DNA of 64,000 nucleotides from Dysidea avara (Eukaryota > Porifera > Demospongiae > Dictyoceratida > Dysideidae), in the NCBI RefSeq assembly GCF_963678975.1, contig NC_089274.1:48390075-48454074 (forward strand), in the 5' to 3' direction. The position numbers and the translations under genes are program-made. The notes under the pieces are model-generated. The model did no database searches. It saw nothing but the letters and a program-made list of their open reading frames with translations, and had not been told where the DNA came from. Shown here piece by piece: positions 24,087-35,800 of this stretch (position 1 is its first letter; each line of letters opens with the position of its first letter).

Positions 24087-25214
24087 GAGTAGCTATAGAT
24101 AAGTACACTATCAGTTTTTGTGCCATAATTATTTTTTATATTACAGCCACATGAAGTAGACACCACATGAAGTAGACACATTTTGTGCACTGTTCAGCTA
24201 GAGTAACAGATGTAGCAATAATTGAAACTAACTGAGCTGAAATGGCCACAGAATATTTCCAGTGCATGTGTTGTCAGTATTTTGCTCAAATATGCATCAG
24301 AAAGGGAAGACAGGAGAAAACATGAAGTACCTGACATAGCTATGTGCAAGCATAGTTACTAAAGTACTTAGTTACCTTTTAAACTGTAACTAAGTTACAT
24401 GGGATACTATATAATAAAAGTAATGAATAACTAGCCGGTAACTACTGGTAATGGATTGCTTGTTATCTTGAACTCTTGTAAAGCCACCATGACCTCCTCT
24501 TCCACGGCAGCTGCCTCTTCACCCTCTGCCGCTGAATCCATGGGTTGCTTGTTGTTATCATTGTTACGTTTACATGTAGATTCATTCAGTCTCAGCACTG
24601 GTAATGACAAGAAGCGTTCTACAGTTGTGTGCTCATGCCTATATCAAAACTACATGGTTTTGCATAAAGGTTTGGCCTGGACTGATGCACATGAGTGTGC
24701 CGGACTGACGAACCACAATTCAGTGCTATGTTTTAAAAGGGGCCAGACTGTATACATATGAACAGCTTGTAAAACAAGCTGAAATGACGACTGGCTAGAT
24801 AAAACTGTACCTATCACGACCTATGGGTGGCCTTTGCAAAACAATAGTCTTTTTTTGTGAAGAGGAGGACGCCTCAGACTAGCTATCAATATTAAAGCCC
24901 ACTGTACAGAATGAGGCACAGACAACTCGTATATATATCCATACCTCGATCCATACTTCTACTATGGTCAAAGGTTTGCAAACTGTACAGTAGTATGACA
25001 TGCACGAAAGCCCCTGGCTGCTCACGTGCCACGCATGCGTAGTAGTCTTGTGCGTGGAAGAGTGCGTGGAGGTCTGAAAGTTTGTGTAGTATCGAAACAG
25101 TGTTGAGCAGAAACAACTAACCGTTAAAGAAAGGAACTGTGTACTTGTCTTGACAATTTTCAGTGGGGAAAATTTCTTAAGAAAAGCAGATCCGGTAAAG
25201 CAAGATTACACAAG

Positions 25215-28200
25215 ATGGCGGATATGGTGGATAGACCGTTGGATGATATAATCAAATCTAAACGAGGCGGCAGGGGAGGTCGTGGTCGCGGAAGAAGAGG
25301 AAGAGGATTCGGCGGTGGTGGCGGTGGATTCGGCCGGGGAGGAGGATTCGGCGGCAGAGGACGAAGAGGCGGCCGTGGAAGAGGAGGTCGCGGCGGCTTT
25401 ACAAGAGTTCGTTCCCTTTCGTTGTGCTAAAAGTGATGGCTATAAAATATGTTCAAAAAATGCAATAGGGTTGTAAAGAAAACCCTAGCACATGTAGGCG
25501 CCATTTGTATGGTGCAATGGAAGCTCTACAGAGTTAGCGCTAAAGCAGCTCTGGAAGATTTTCCTGGACTTTTCTTTGTTAATTAGTAGAAATTTAGAGC
25601 CTACAGTTAAATGTGAAGTGTCTTGTCATTTGCTCAATGCCAGTCTACCATCTATATTACAAGCCTTGCAGTCTTCATTGAAATGGTTTCTCCTTCAGCC
25701 GACACAGCAAGTCCCCGGTGGAAAATGGGAGCACGACAAATTCCAGTCAGGGCGCTCAGCAGGCATGGGTGCTGCTGCTCCTGCCAAGTTATTGATATCA
25801 AACCTCGACTATGGGGTGTCTGACAACGATATACAGGTAGGCATCATTAAAATGTTGGTGGGCACTATATAGAAACTTTGGTTAAGCAACTAAATGGGTT
25901 TAAACAACATATTCTGTTAGTTTAATCCATCAACATGGCTGAAAGTACATGTGTAATGCTTTGGGGGTCACTATAGTATGTTCACGTTGAGCTGAACCCT
26001 GAAAAACAGCTAAAAAGTTTAAGTGGATTTTTTCTCAACAGAGTTAACATTTCTGCCAACCAGATGATCATTGGTAACATCAAAGGTGTCAACAGCAGAC
26101 ACGTACGGTTTGGCTCCATTACAAGTTCAGGAAAGGGCTCTAATGGACACTATACTTATATGGCTTCTCCATAGGAAATGTATTGTGAAAATTTTGATTG
26201 GCTGTAAATATTGTCAGACATTTGAACAACAAGATTTTGAAATATTTTTAGGGGATCAAGCAGTACTGCAAATGAGCCAAATTTCAAGATCGTGTGTAAT
26301 TGCATCCAAGAGTTATTAAATGTTTTTGAGGATTCAGCTGAACGCGAACATACTATAGTGGGGTACATGTGTTCGTAGTTTCAAATATTGTTTGTAGAGG
26401 ACATACTTTGCTTCATAAAAGAAGTTCTTTGGCAGGCTTTTTCTTGTATTCCATCAGTCAGTGGGTTTAAGGCAGAAGGGATGATGGCCTATTTGCAGTT
26501 GTTTTATTTTACCGTTTTTCCTTCCTGAGTTATCAGGTTAAAAGTGTTGTTAAATATAATGGAGTCAAAATTTTACATTACATCTGACACAAAGCTTGAT
26601 GTGTGTTTATGATAAATTGCTTTCATTATGGGCCAATGTAAACAAGTTAATAGTCATAATTGCAAAGCTAATTACCAATTTTTTGGATGCATGAGTGGTA
26701 TAATAATCCTGGCTAACAAACCACTTTTGGTGTGCAGTAAATAGAATATGTCAGCATGTAATCTACTTGTGTTTGTTTTCAGGAGCTGTTTGGTGAATTT
26801 GGAGCACTTCGAAAGGCATTCATCCACTATGATAAGAGTGGCCGATCCTTGGGAACAGCTAATATCATTTATGAGAGAAGGGCTGACGCTGTGCGAGCAA
26901 TGAAGCAATATAATAACGTACCATTAGACGGTAAGTTGACCCTGTCCCCTGAATGGTCCTTTCAGCCATTCCACTACCAATTAACATTGCGATAGACATG
27001 CTAGTATGTTATAGGACACTATGGATTCCATGGTATTAGCTTGCTATTGGTAAATCATTGTTAAGTTTCTTGGACTTGTTTATGAACTATTGAAACTGTG
27101 AAGTGTTTTTCAATTGATTTTATCAACACTTCTTGACTGTCAGTAAGAAAGCCTGAATTGGCAGAGTGTAAAGTAAAAGCCTACTCAGCACTTGTGAGCA
27201 GAACATAGTAAACAGGCAGACCATACACTAATTGGTAATTCACTTGCTAATATCAAGATTTCTTTTTTGAGGTACAGTGTGTATCAAATCAACCAAATGA
27301 GTTTGAGCACCACTTGTAATAATGTGATGGTTACACAGACCTACCGTACTAGTAGTTTGGGTATGGTCTCTTATTGGTATAACAATAATGGGATGCTTTT
27401 GAGGGTCACAAAACAGTGCTTGTAACAGGCCTAATGTATTTCGCAGACTGGATTTGTGCATTAAGCTGGAAACAGCTTTTAAACAATAATCCAGGCATTA
27501 TCCATCCCTTGCAACACTGGAGACACCACTATTGAGCTACAACTGCTGGTACTGCTTGGGGGGGGACAAGCCCACATGAATACGTAATAACCCTGTGCAA
27601 CTACTAAAGTATTTTACGTGAGCTGAATATATCCTGTACAAAAAGTAGAGGGAGGGGATCAACGGGGATTAATACATATTCTAGTTCTACTTAGTTTGTT
27701 GTGTGCAATGGTGTGATTCACGATTGGAAAAACGCTGCCGTTATGAAGTAATTAGGCTTACAACGATGACGGTGTGTGGCGGTGACGACTTTCACAGTGG
27801 TCATCAATGATTACAATCGTTTTTTGTACGATCTATTAATTTCAACAGGTAGTACAACTACGTTTAAAATAAATGTTTTTGTTAGTGTTCTGTAGTGCAC
27901 GTGGTCCTGTCCTCCCCCCCCCCGGTACTGCTCTTCCTTACAAGTCAACAAACTAGTGCACGCACTAATTAATTAGAGTACACTAGTAATAGCAGTTATA
28001 GAGGCTATTGTTGTAGTGTAGATGTTTTCCTTGTTGCTTTAGTACTCAGCACTAGTGTTAGGGCTGTAGTGATGAACCAATATATTTGCATAGCCCGATC
28101 ACCTTACAATTTTCTAACGTGATAGCTTTGTGAAAAGATATGTTTAGGTTTATACACATAGCTATTACCTTAACAAAATCGTGTTCTAGACTTATATGAA

Positions 28201-29720
28201 TTTAAAAAGGCGAAAATCTTACTTTTACAGTTTCACAAAAGTCTTCATTCCCTCGAAAATTTCCCACTGTACGGTACTTCATTGACTTGTAAGGAAGAGC
28301 AGTACCAGTAGTTGTAGCTTGATAGTGTTGTCTCCAGTGTTGCAAGAGATGAATAATGCCTGTATTATTGTTTTAAATCTGGTTCCAGCTTAGTGCACAA
28401 GTCCAGTCCATGAAATACATTGGACCTTTTTTGCAAGCAGTTATCTCTTGTAACAATATACCATGTTCTTCATCATGCTTGTACTTGCTTTTTTTTCTGA
28501 TTTTGGTTAACAGCAAAAATTTTATCCTTAAAATATCTGTAGACCTCCATATAGTTTGGGATTGGTTGCAAAACCACGGAAATTTTAAATTAGGTAATAG
28601 TGCTCAACCTTGAAAAATTTGTCTCAAGATATTTAAGCTATATGGTACAACAAGAGTATATAATGGGAAGGGAGAGTGTCGAACTGCACTATAGGCTGTG
28701 ATAAATGAGCCCATAAAGTGACCAGCATACTTTTGTTTCTTGTAAACCTGACTGCTGTTGATTGCTCAGATTTAACACCTTAAATGTTTTGACTGGGTGG
28801 TCTGTATGGAAGCACAATAGCTGAAATTCCATCTAGATGTGTCACTTTAATTAGTAGAACTGTCAAAAGTGAGGCATGGGATGGCAACCATGATGAAATA
28901 TCAAAATCTCAACCTCGCTCAACCATGATGAAACTAATGTTTGTTTTCCAGGTTAGCTGCTTGTATCTTTCTCTTTGTATGGCAAGGTCCTCTGCGTAAT
29001 ATGCCTTACTTTTCTCGAGTACACCATTGTTTCACTCAGTAGTCACATGTACAAAGTGCACCCACTGCACTTATAATTAGTCACCAATCAACACAAATCA
29101 CTGAGTCCTTTGAACAATGCCATGGTAATTACGGGCTCATTTTTCACAGCATATAGTGTAGTTCAACATTCCCTCCCCATTATATACTCTTGAGTATAAT
29201 TATTAGTTCATTGAAGATGACAATAGGCCAACACTTTTGTGTCGGTGACAGTTTAACAACAGAGCATTTGGTACATTTGTGGCTGAACTACACTGTTCTA
29301 CAGTTTGTTGTACTTCTCTTTGTACCTGGTCACAATAAGAGGGTTTGTTATATGTAATACTTGTTTTTACAGGCCGAGCTATGAACATAGAGTTGGTTGG
29401 TGTATCCTTTACCCAACAAAATGGCGGCCAGCAAAGGAGGTCTTCATTGTAAGTCTGTTCTTGTTCAGTTAAAATGTTTACTCATTGCTGGTAACAGTTC
29501 TGGTGGTGGTGGACGAGGTGGCAGAGGCCGTGGTGGAAGGGGTGGACGTGGAGGTGGTGGCCGTGGAGGCAGAGGACGTGGCAACAAGCCCACCGTGACT
29601 GCTGAAGAATTAGACGCTGAATTAGACAAATACAAGAAGGTAACCACCATACTGTTATGAACTTGTGAAGTTATTGTAATTCTTCACTTGTAGTCAACTG
29701 ATGAAGACATGCAGTTCTAG
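25215..29720 (+). CDS. ALYREF: ALYREF/Aly, mRNA-export adaptor (TREX subunit)
   Basis: Six exons by eye: 25215-25406, 25699-25836, 26783-26930, 29373-29448, 29498-29639 and 29694-29720, about 240 residues. ALYREF binds spliced mRNA in the nucleus, recruits NXF1 and interacts with the helicase UAP56. N-terminal [12 protein letters not shown] and C-terminal [12 protein letters not shown] are the two UAP56-binding motifs. WEHDKF precedes the RRM, whose RNP2 is [12 protein letters not shown] and which continues as [20 protein letters not shown] and [13 protein letters not shown]. Arg-Gly-rich segments flank the RRM. The end of exon 1 is uncertain: the frame requires a donor at about 25407 that reads GTTCGT, a poor match to consensus. 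The gene converges with the MARF1-type gene; the stops are 169 bp apart. Confidence 0.93.
26075..26360. repeat. Dispersed repeat, second copy at 47199-47420
   Basis: Blocks such as ggctccattacaagtt / gactccataacaagtt, atggcttc(t/a)c and taaa(t/a)gtttttgagga occur in the same order in both places. Family not recognised. This copy lies in an ALYREF intron. Confidence 0.65.
27426..28424. mobile_element. Long inverted-repeat element, family B, copy 1 (interrupted)
   Basis: Arms of more than 110 bp: the left begins near 27434 (gactggatttgtgcattaag) and is complementary to sequence ending near 28414. The same arms and centre appear in the better preserved copy at 48734-49406. A 367-bp insertion at 27557-27923 splits the left arm. 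It lies in the ALYREF intron before exon 4. Confidence 0.82.
27557..27923. mobile_element. Small G-tipped insertion with 9-bp target-site duplication
   Basis: The flanking sequence GGTACTGCT is present on both sides (27548-27556 and 27924-27932) and occurs once in the uninterrupted related arm. The insertion starts TGGGGGGGACA and ends TGTCCTCCCCCCC, so its ends are G/C homopolymer-rich inverted repeats. No coding sequence. Confidence 0.8.
28648..29197. repeat. Inverted-repeat element in ALYREF intron
   Basis: About 60-bp arms: agagtatataatgggaaggg at 28650 against its complement ending near 29195. The arms also share the string gctgtga(t/a)aaatgagccc. The middle is not recognised. Confidence 0.72.
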
Positions 29721-29889
29721 GATGTTCTAATTGACGCTGCACTACTTGATGCATACAAACTATTTTACCCTTTTTTAGTTTCATTGTAAATTGTGGCAAT
29801 TAAAAAAATTACACTGATTATTAGAAAACATGACCATAAAAATCACCAGCCTGAATTAAAACAGTAACCCTTAATGAAATTAGCAGTGC

Positions 29890-32800
29890 TCAGTGTTCTT
29901 CATCTGAGTCGATCAATGCAGGGGGCAGATCATCTTTGGCTCTCGGGGAAGGAAACTTGATGGCCATTTTCATTCTGCCACTGCCAGCCTTCTTCCCAGG
30001 AGAAGGAGACAAGGTAATAGGAAGCTTGCTGCTACTGCTGCTGTCCATTGTGACCTGATTTCCATGTAAAATATGGGAATAGTCATTAACAGCAGATGGT
30101 AAGGTAACAACATGGCTACCAGCAAATCTTCCCTTGTCTGATACTGGCAAGTGTTGTGAAATGGTTTGGATGTTATGACGTCTTGGATACTTGTATGCAC
30201 CCGGTGCCCAGACAATCCATTGATTATTATTGAGGTGGACAACTTGTGAGGCCACAGAAAGAACACTTCCCTTGGTCAGCCATTCTTGGATTTTAGTGTC
30301 CTCTGCGATCAGCCCCTGTTGGCCGAAGGACTGCTTGAAAAGGTCTGGTAGTTGGTCCAGTTGTAGTTTACCATCATAAAGGGTGAGTAAGTGACGTAAT
30401 GACTCGGTGAACAAGGCTGGTGACTTTAACTTCAGTACCCCACCATCATTCTGTACAGTATAACAAGAACAAGTGATCAGTAAACATGTCTACAACATGA
30501 TGCTAATGGAACAATACAGAATCTCTGAAATCAAAACACTTGGATAATCAGGACACTTCACTAGGTACCAAGGTGTCCACAATATACATTCTACTTATCA
30601 AATGTTTACAATGACAAATGACTCACCCCAACAATCATTTTGAAGGTTGGCTTATTCAGCAGCTCCTCAATACTACACAATCCCAGCCTGCTCAACTCCA
30701 GGGTGGTGCCAAAGTACCTCTGATAAGTGTCCACACAGTCAATTAGCACCCACTGGTTCCTGTAGGTGAAGACCATCTCAGCCATTTGTGCTGCCAGTAT
30801 GTTGAGCTTGCCAGCGTAAGTTAACACACAACAATTCCCAGTACCATCCAACTATATGAATAATACAGATTGTGTTAAATTGCTCTGAAATGTAATGTAG
30901 CAGCTCATTTTAAGATTATTTTCTTTTGTGCTTTAATTAGAACCTCTATCCCACTAATGATTATACACATACAACAATGTCCCCCAAGGGTTGCCAAGCA
31001 ACACACCTCCAAGATTTGATTAATGTGCTTGCACTTGACCAGCTCAGCAACACTATTACAGCCATACAAGTGTGCTTCCAGGGGTTGCAAGAAGCACTGC
31101 TCGTACCAGTCAGCTAGTTCTAATAAGCTCAGCTTCCATACATTGCACTCGTTAAACAAATACAGCAAGTCCTTGGACAGCTTCTTCTTGCGAGCCTCAA
31201 TTTCTACTGCAACAGATGTAGAGTCTGTGACCTATGGTGGATGACAAGGATTAATACACTTCTTATTCAGGTACAAACATCAATAATTATATTTATTTAA
31301 AAATGTTTTTATGACATCAGCAGCTGCCAATGATTTGTCAACTACCTCACTACCTACACAAAAGAATTAGGACATTTGTCCTTTTGTGTAAATTGTCACA
31401 GCTTGTTTGTTTATGCCTCAGGCAAGAAAGTACATCAACTAATCAAGTGCAACTAATTGAGAGCCTCACAAATTTCTTACAATAACAAATCACTGCGCTG
31501 TGAATATTGGTTAATATGTGACTGGATCTGCAAAATTAGTTTGGTCATATAACAAACAGATAGCATCGTTCTGGAAATTTAAAATGTTATGCACATGATC
31601 AACAGTGCTGTATTTTCTGTATGCAATGCTGTATGGAAATAATAGCACTTTGATCTTTGTGCTATAAAAACACAAAATGAGGAATATATGCTCTTACAAT
31701 CAAACTGTGTGTGGTGGTTGCCAGGATATGGCGTAGCTCATCGACAGATTTACATAGAGGGTCATTATTGTCAACAAAGTATTCCACAATTGCTTGCAGT
31801 GTCAGTGAATATGTTGGTGACATCAACAGCAGTCGTTTAGTCTCCGAAATCAAACGTCGATAATCTTTGCCTGCTGCTAATCCATCATTAGTAACCATCT
31901 TCAGTTTAACATTAGAATTGTTGACTGGAGAGAGAATCGTTCACTGTTATTGTACACTTGCTATACACACACACACACATACACACACTACTACAGAGTA
32001 GGACAGACAGACAGACGACACACACACAGACACACCTGCTTCAATAAATTCATCCTTAGTAGCAAAAGGTGGCAGTCTCAAGCTCACGTTCATGCCATCT
32101 ATATCAGTCTACAACAACAACAACAACAAAAACAACAATCAGTAGTGAAACATTTACTGATCAGACTGGTGTGAGCATATGTTACCACACTGTTAATTCA
32201 TCATGCTAGTTTTTAGGGCTAATTCTCATAATTCCTATAAATTCCTTCACAATTTCTCTACTTGGCTGCTGACTCAGCACAACTACCTACATGTTTGGTT
32301 GACACATATCTGAAGAAGCTCATAAACATGGTCATAAATGTATATAGTGTATGTATTTTCTGACTGCAAATGACAACTCAATATTGCTTCTGGGTAGAAA
32401 TTAAAATTGATAGCCAGCCTGTTCACATTCACAATACTTCATATCATTGTGAATATAACTGTTGTACTCATGTGTCTTGTACACAATGCTATCAGGCTCT
32501 CCCTCAAGGATGCTGTTAGCATCTGTCTAGTAGAGATGGACAACCAAGTAACCATGAAAATCTGCTAGAACTGTGGCCCTAAAATATATCTACATAATTT
32601 GGCATATTTCTAATAGACAAAACACTGTAGAGGAGTATGAACCATCTAAGTTGTCTTGTTGAATTACTTACCAATATCCATGGTTCACAGCTCAACAACA
32701 TCTGGTTGAGGTCTGACCCGTACATCTTTAGGGCAAATGGTTCACCAGTGAATGCTTCATAAGTAAACAAGAACTCATTCCACTTCAGTGAGTAGTTTTC

Positions 32801-35800
32801 ACTCCATATCATAACTGCAATGGCATCTCTTGTGAACAGTATTGGTAGGGAACTAGTGACATATTTGTGAGCTCCAACCTCCTTCACCTGTAACAGCGTT
32901 GTAAGTGTAGAAGGTAATTTGATTGTGGGTTTTGTTTTCCATCATTTTATCAGGAAGTAGGACAAGCACACATGAATTAACAAAAATCATATTTTTATTA
33001 GACACAATCATACTACCTACTGAAAGTAACAGATCATACAATGATTTTAGTTATAATCAATGCTACTACTGGATGTACTTAACAGGTTCCAGTGTATATT
33101 TTGTCCTACGGGGCTTTGTAGCATCATACTATAAGTTCTGCAAGCGATGCTATGCTATGATAGGTGTGTGTGTGTGTGTGTATGTTTTAGCTGACCTGAA
33201 TTTTTGGAATAGCCAAAAGGAATTTCTCCATGCTACTGTATCCATAGTCGTTTAACTTTAGTTGACGAGAGCATGCATTATTGTAATGGCCGGCTAGGTC
33301 CCCCAATCTTATCCTGTGATCATCACTTGAAGACAACAACACTAAAGTGTTCCATGCCACAGGACCCAGTTTGACTGGCATAGACACTGCAGCAGCTGCA
33401 GCAGCTTGGATTGGTTCTGCAACAGTGAAGTATGTACAGTCAAAACAACCAAGAGCTCACAATAAGGGAGTACAAGAGATGTAGAATAACAGTAGTGTAT
33501 ACTATTGTATACAATGAGCCAAGTGCTAAGGCAGTTCCCAGTTATTTACAGTCTAAATTAAGGACAATACACATTTAACCTCTCTATAAAGGAATAGTTT
33601 CTGAACAGACTGCATGAAGACAATTTTACCTTTGAAATGGGTAAGCTCTTTATGACAACAATCTCAAAACACACAAGTAAACAAGTATAGCTCAAGACCA
33701 GTCCATTATATTTCTATGATACCATATTAATACACTAAATAGCTGTATTGCAATAGTCAAGAGTATTGCACACATCACTAGGGAGTCCCTTATTATGAGC
33801 TATTAGTTATTATTGTTGTACCTATGATGGTTTTGTCGGTGATTTCTGAGTGGCAAAGATGAACCTTCCTAGCTAGAGCTTCACCAACAATCTGATGAGT
33901 AAAGTGAATTAGTTTTAGACAAACAGACACACAAACAGACACATGCAATGGAAAGACAGACACACCTTAGCTGTATCAGGAATCCCTTCAAACACTTGGA
34001 CCAGTTTGGTATAGCTACCATAGTGTCCAACAATACACTCATACCCCAAACAACTCCGGAAGTCAGAGGCAAAGGTACTGAACAATAAACCACTAGGATA
34101 GTTTGCCAGTACTCGACGAACCTCACATGCAAACTTCCTCAATGGCTGCAACATCACCAGACGATTAGGACCATCTCCAGTGAGCTGTGCAGTGGAAGAC
34201 AACAGCTAAACAGTATGTCTCATTAATATAGGGGCATTAAGCATTTTAAACATTACTTTAAAATATTACCTTAATTGCATAGTTATGTTTGGAACCAAAC
34301 AGTGAGATTGCCAGATGTTTAGATTGTGTTTGGTGTACACATGTTAGTGTACACATGTTAGTGTACACATGTTAGTGTACACATGTTAGTGTACACATGT
34401 TAGTGTACACCTGTTGGTGTAAGCACATTATTAAAGTAATGTACTTCTTTTGTTAAAGCACTTAACCCTTTAAGGAGGCTGCCGTAATATTACGTCCAAA
34501 GTAGGTATTGCTTGAAAGACCAGCGCCGTAATATTACGTCCAAGATTATTGGCAGTAAACAAAGAGCTATAACTCCGCAACAAATGAAGCTATTAGATCG
34601 AAACAGGGGCCATTGTATTTGCCATTCATAAGCGATTCTTTTGATATATAAGGCCAACTTATCACGCAAAACTAAGCCTGTGTAAAATTCCTAACAAAGT
34701 ACAAACATTTAATATTTACACAACAATAAAACTAACCTTGTAGAAATCGCTCCATAACTTTGGCTGTGTTCATCGTATTAACTTCAAATAAAGCTCAGAG
34801 TGCTCACTATTTAGAGGCAAATAATTTGATATACAAGATCACGTGATGCGGTTTTAAAAAACTAAAATGGTGGACTGTTTTTATTGATTGTGTCACGAAG
34901 AAATCGGTCACGTGTAAGTGTTTGAAACTCACCTTAGTGCTTTTAAGACATTGGTTCTACACTTTGGTAAGTTAGATAATGTTGTTTATTATTGTCAGGC
35001 GAGTCTTTTAGTATAATTTGTTATACAATTGAGCATTTGTAGGGGCTTTGTCAATGCTATAAACTTATTATATTTTTTTAAAACACTAAATGCGCAATAA
35101 TTATAAAACGTGTGGGCTTTCAGGGTAGACTATGCACACAATTTTTGGTCCTTAAAGGGTTAACGAGAAACTGATGAGATGGATTTTCATGAAGGTCTTC
35201 TAGCAGTAACCAGGTTTGTATATTGAACTACCATACACAGGGAAACTTTGGCAGGAGTAAACTTGTGCGAATAGCAAGCTAAATTGCATTTGGCAAGGTG
35301 AATTCAAGCTCAATCTTTAGCTATGAAGATGCTAATCTCAGCACTATGAGTAATTGGCAGGTTAAACTTTGACAAATTTGTAGCAAATTGTGAAAATTGC
35401 CAAAGTTTTCTCCCAGCCAAAGTTTCCCTCTATACGGTACTATAGTCTTCATAACATAGTTTTAAGTGTGGCTATGGGAATCTTCCATTTAGTTCATCCT
35501 ACTATAAATAAGGATCTGAAATACACTCAGCAAATATACTGTATTATCCTAACACCTTAGTGACTACCAAGGCTTCAGCTCAAATCAAAGGCATTAATTT
35601 GATCAATGGTGAACTTCAGTGTGTTTATACACAGGCAGTTAGCACACCTTTTCCACACATAAATACTATGAAGAAAGTTTCTAAACTTCATGTTGGATAG
35701 ACTAACCAACATTTATACTGCCAGGCTCCCTTTCTAAAATGTTATTTCAAAAAGACAACTGGCTCCTTTTCTGCTCAGACAGCTTGTGTGGGTCTTATGA

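Larger units (their letters stand above)
22537..25214. other. Intergenic region between the divergent VWA5-type gene and ALYREF
   Basis: A 2.7-kb space between two head-to-head genes. It must hold both promoters. It contains a hairpin array (23161-23518), a 98-bp tandem duplication (23891-24086) and a further palindromic gttac/gtaac-rich patch at 24355-24440. The ORF at 24456-24761 has no family motif and is not annotated. Confidence 0.6.

Noticed and set aside
24456-24761. 101-codon ORF starting with a Ser/Ala-rich stretch
   Set aside because: No family motif, no splice context, surrounded by repeats.
34271-34420. Minus-strand frame reading QSKHLAISLFGSKHNYAIK followed by a GTAAT donor, as an extra MARF1-type exon
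   Set aside because: No AG acceptor lies upstream within the open frame; going back, the 14-bp minisatellite brings a stop. Exons 36563-36370 and 34205-33966 already join in phase.
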